From Plakobranchus ocellatus (Eukaryota > Mollusca > Gastropoda > Plakobranchidae): a stretch of 49,699 nt of DNA. Location: contig BLXT01002301.1 of the NCBI GenBank assembly GCA_019648995.1, positions 972,468-1,022,166 on the forward strand, in the 5' to 3' direction. The position numbers and the translations under genes were made by a program. Shown here piece by piece: positions 48,601 to 49,699 of this stretch. The notes below the pieces were generated by a model. The model searched no databases. It was given only the letters and a program-made list of their open reading frames with translations, and was not told where the DNA came from. Each line of letters begins with the position of its first letter. Position 1 is the first letter of the stretch.

Positions 48601-48674
48601 ATCATCTGCTCTACTGAGTGGCGAGAGAGGCACATCCCACAAACCAAGCGTATAGAGTGCTGATCATTCGATAT
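48601..48674 (-). CDS. Candidate coding exon ISNDQHSIRLV..., unidentified
   Basis: The acceptor TTTGGATCACAG and donor GTAAGA enclose 74 bases reading ISNDQHSIRLVCGMCLSRHS then VEQM, entering in phase 0 and leaving in phase 2. The donor is strong and the content protein-like. Family unknown. Confidence 0.38.
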
Positions 48675-48786
48675 CTGTGATCCAAACAATTACGCAATGC
48701 CATTGATGTAAATAGAGTTATGCAATCCAACTGAAGAAATCATACATATATTTCATATGAAAAAAAAAAAGGTAAATAATCATGAA

Positions 48787-48874
48787 TCAGGTTTTGTTTC
48801 GTTTCGTGGAAAGAGCATGTCTACAGCAAGATGGTATAGGCTTTCAGGCCTTCTGTCGGGCCAGGGCGCTAGCG
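48787..48874 (-). repeat. tRNA-derived SINE, family A, 3' fragment
   Basis: On the minus strand it carries GGCCTGAAAGCCTATA and ends CGAAACGAAACAAAACC, matching the family's tail but lacking both promoter boxes. Confidence 0.5.
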
Positions 48875-49014
48875 ATTCATGAATGAAGAATTGATAGTAA
48901 GCTTAAGTGAGGCTTCGTATGCTTAATCACAATAAAAAAAAGAAGCCCGAGTGTGTGTACCAAATCATCCAATATCCTGATTAATGCAGAACTCGCATAC
49001 AAGCTGACCCTCAC

Positions 49015-49119
49015 AGTTCCTAATGAAAAGGCCACAGTTGAATGTAGCATTATTTGGTTCTTGGTATGGGTAGGTGTCTTTTCAGTGTTGAATTTTGCCC
49101 TCCAACCTCCTACAAACTC
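49015..49119 (-). CDS. Candidate coding exon EFVGGWRAKFNTE..., unidentified
   Basis: A frame reading EFVGGWRAKFNTEKTPTHTK and NQIMLHSTVAFSLGT lies between a possible acceptor GATGGTGCAG and donor GTGAGG, phase 0 at both ends. The same frame is open upstream (NAAFQNFIELGESLMVQ), so the left border is uncertain. The plus strand is also open here. Confidence 0.28.
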
Positions 49120-49323
49120 CTGCACCATCAAGGATTCACCAAGTTCAATGAAATTTTGAAATGCAGCGTTTCATTTAATAAGCTTTGAACTGGTAATGGA
49201 AAGGCTTATTCCAAAGAATGTCAAAATTTATTTTAAGAATTGTATTTTTATCATCTTTATATAAGGAATGCCTGGGGTCTTTGCCTGCTTCTGCACTTGC
49301 TCCTATGTTCCTTCAGCCGCTAC

Positions 49324-49446
49324 CTGTATTCTTGGAGCTCATACAGTTTTGGCGGATTGTTGGACACCAAACCCTTTGGTTCTTTAAACACTGGCATTCT
49401 TTTACAAGAACAGGCTTGTGCAGCACGTAGCTTCCCCTTATGTAGT
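49324..49446 (-). CDS. Candidate coding exon KLRAAQACSCKRM..., unidentified
   Basis: The acceptor TTCTTGCCTCTAG and donor GTAGCG enclose 123 bases whose frame reads LHKGKLRAAQACSCKRMPVF and KEPKGLVSNNPPKLYELQEY, entering and leaving in phase 2. The content is convincing, but its exit phase does not match the next candidates' entry phases. No family recognised. Confidence 0.38.
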
Positions 49447-49554
49447 CTAGAGGCAAGAAACCTCATTAAATAATGAAAAAGGGTCCAAATTTCATATTTT
49501 CAACAACTAATGCAAATAAAAAAAAGACTGAAAAAGACATAAAATGGAAGGCAA

Positions 49555-49699
49555 AAACATATATATAATATATATGTATATATAATTATATATATATATA
49601 TATATATATTTATATACTCATATATAAACTAGATATATTGTAAGCTTCCGCTCTATCTCTAGTTCTATTGCTCGCTCTCTCTCTCTTTGTCGATCTCTC
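49555..49699. repeat. (TA)n and (CT)n low-complexity sequence at the window end
   Basis: TATATA tracts interrupted by ATTA/GTA variants, followed by CTCTCTCT near 49674-49687. Confidence 0.9.

Overview
The window looks like draft-assembly DNA from an animal nuclear genome. Genes are interrupted by long AT-rich introns with GT..AG borders, there are two N-filled gaps inside microsatellites, and tRNA-derived SINEs, LINE and hAT remnants and long trinucleotide repeats are scattered throughout. Protein content (an Ig/FN3 receptor, a C1orf131/Faf1-type protein) and the repeat style suggest a lophotrochozoan, perhaps a gastropod mollusc. That assignment is inference; no sequence here proves the phylum.

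Layout. (1) 1-13730, plus strand: the 3' part of a large gene. Eleven exons join with matching splice phases into 1175 residues ending at a stop; the start lies to the left of the window. A decayed hAT transposase sits in one intron. (2) 13731-18444: AT-rich sequence between two convergent genes. (3) 18445-20694, minus: a four-exon gene for a DUF4602/C1orf131-like protein, the family of yeast Faf1 (ribosome small-subunit biogenesis). (4) 21985-23240: a cluster of inverted and direct repeats, including a clear 240-bp foldback element, mixed with AGATCTAG-rich tracts. An ATC microsatellite with a gap follows. (5) 24926-32275, minus: a four-exon gene for a 1578-residue single-pass receptor with signal peptide, Ig-like domains, one FN3 domain and a 561-residue tail bearing tyrosine motifs. 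Almost 90% of it is in one 4.2-kb exon. (6) 33900-34165: a compound ATC/TTC/ATT microsatellite with a second gap. (7) 35535-36594, minus: a two-exon gene for a 79-residue acidic protein. (8) 39465-41160: two SINEs of different families and an AT-rich tandem duplication. (9) 42497-49446: a decayed mobile-looking gene copy and a series of exon-like segments, all best read on the minus strand, which I could not join into one trustworthy gene.

There is no operon logic. The genes appear functionally unrelated, and no gene cluster or defence-like system was found. The most original items are the tyrosine-motif receptor encoded mostly in one exon, the foldback repeat cluster at 22 kb, and the unresolved minus-strand exons at the right end.
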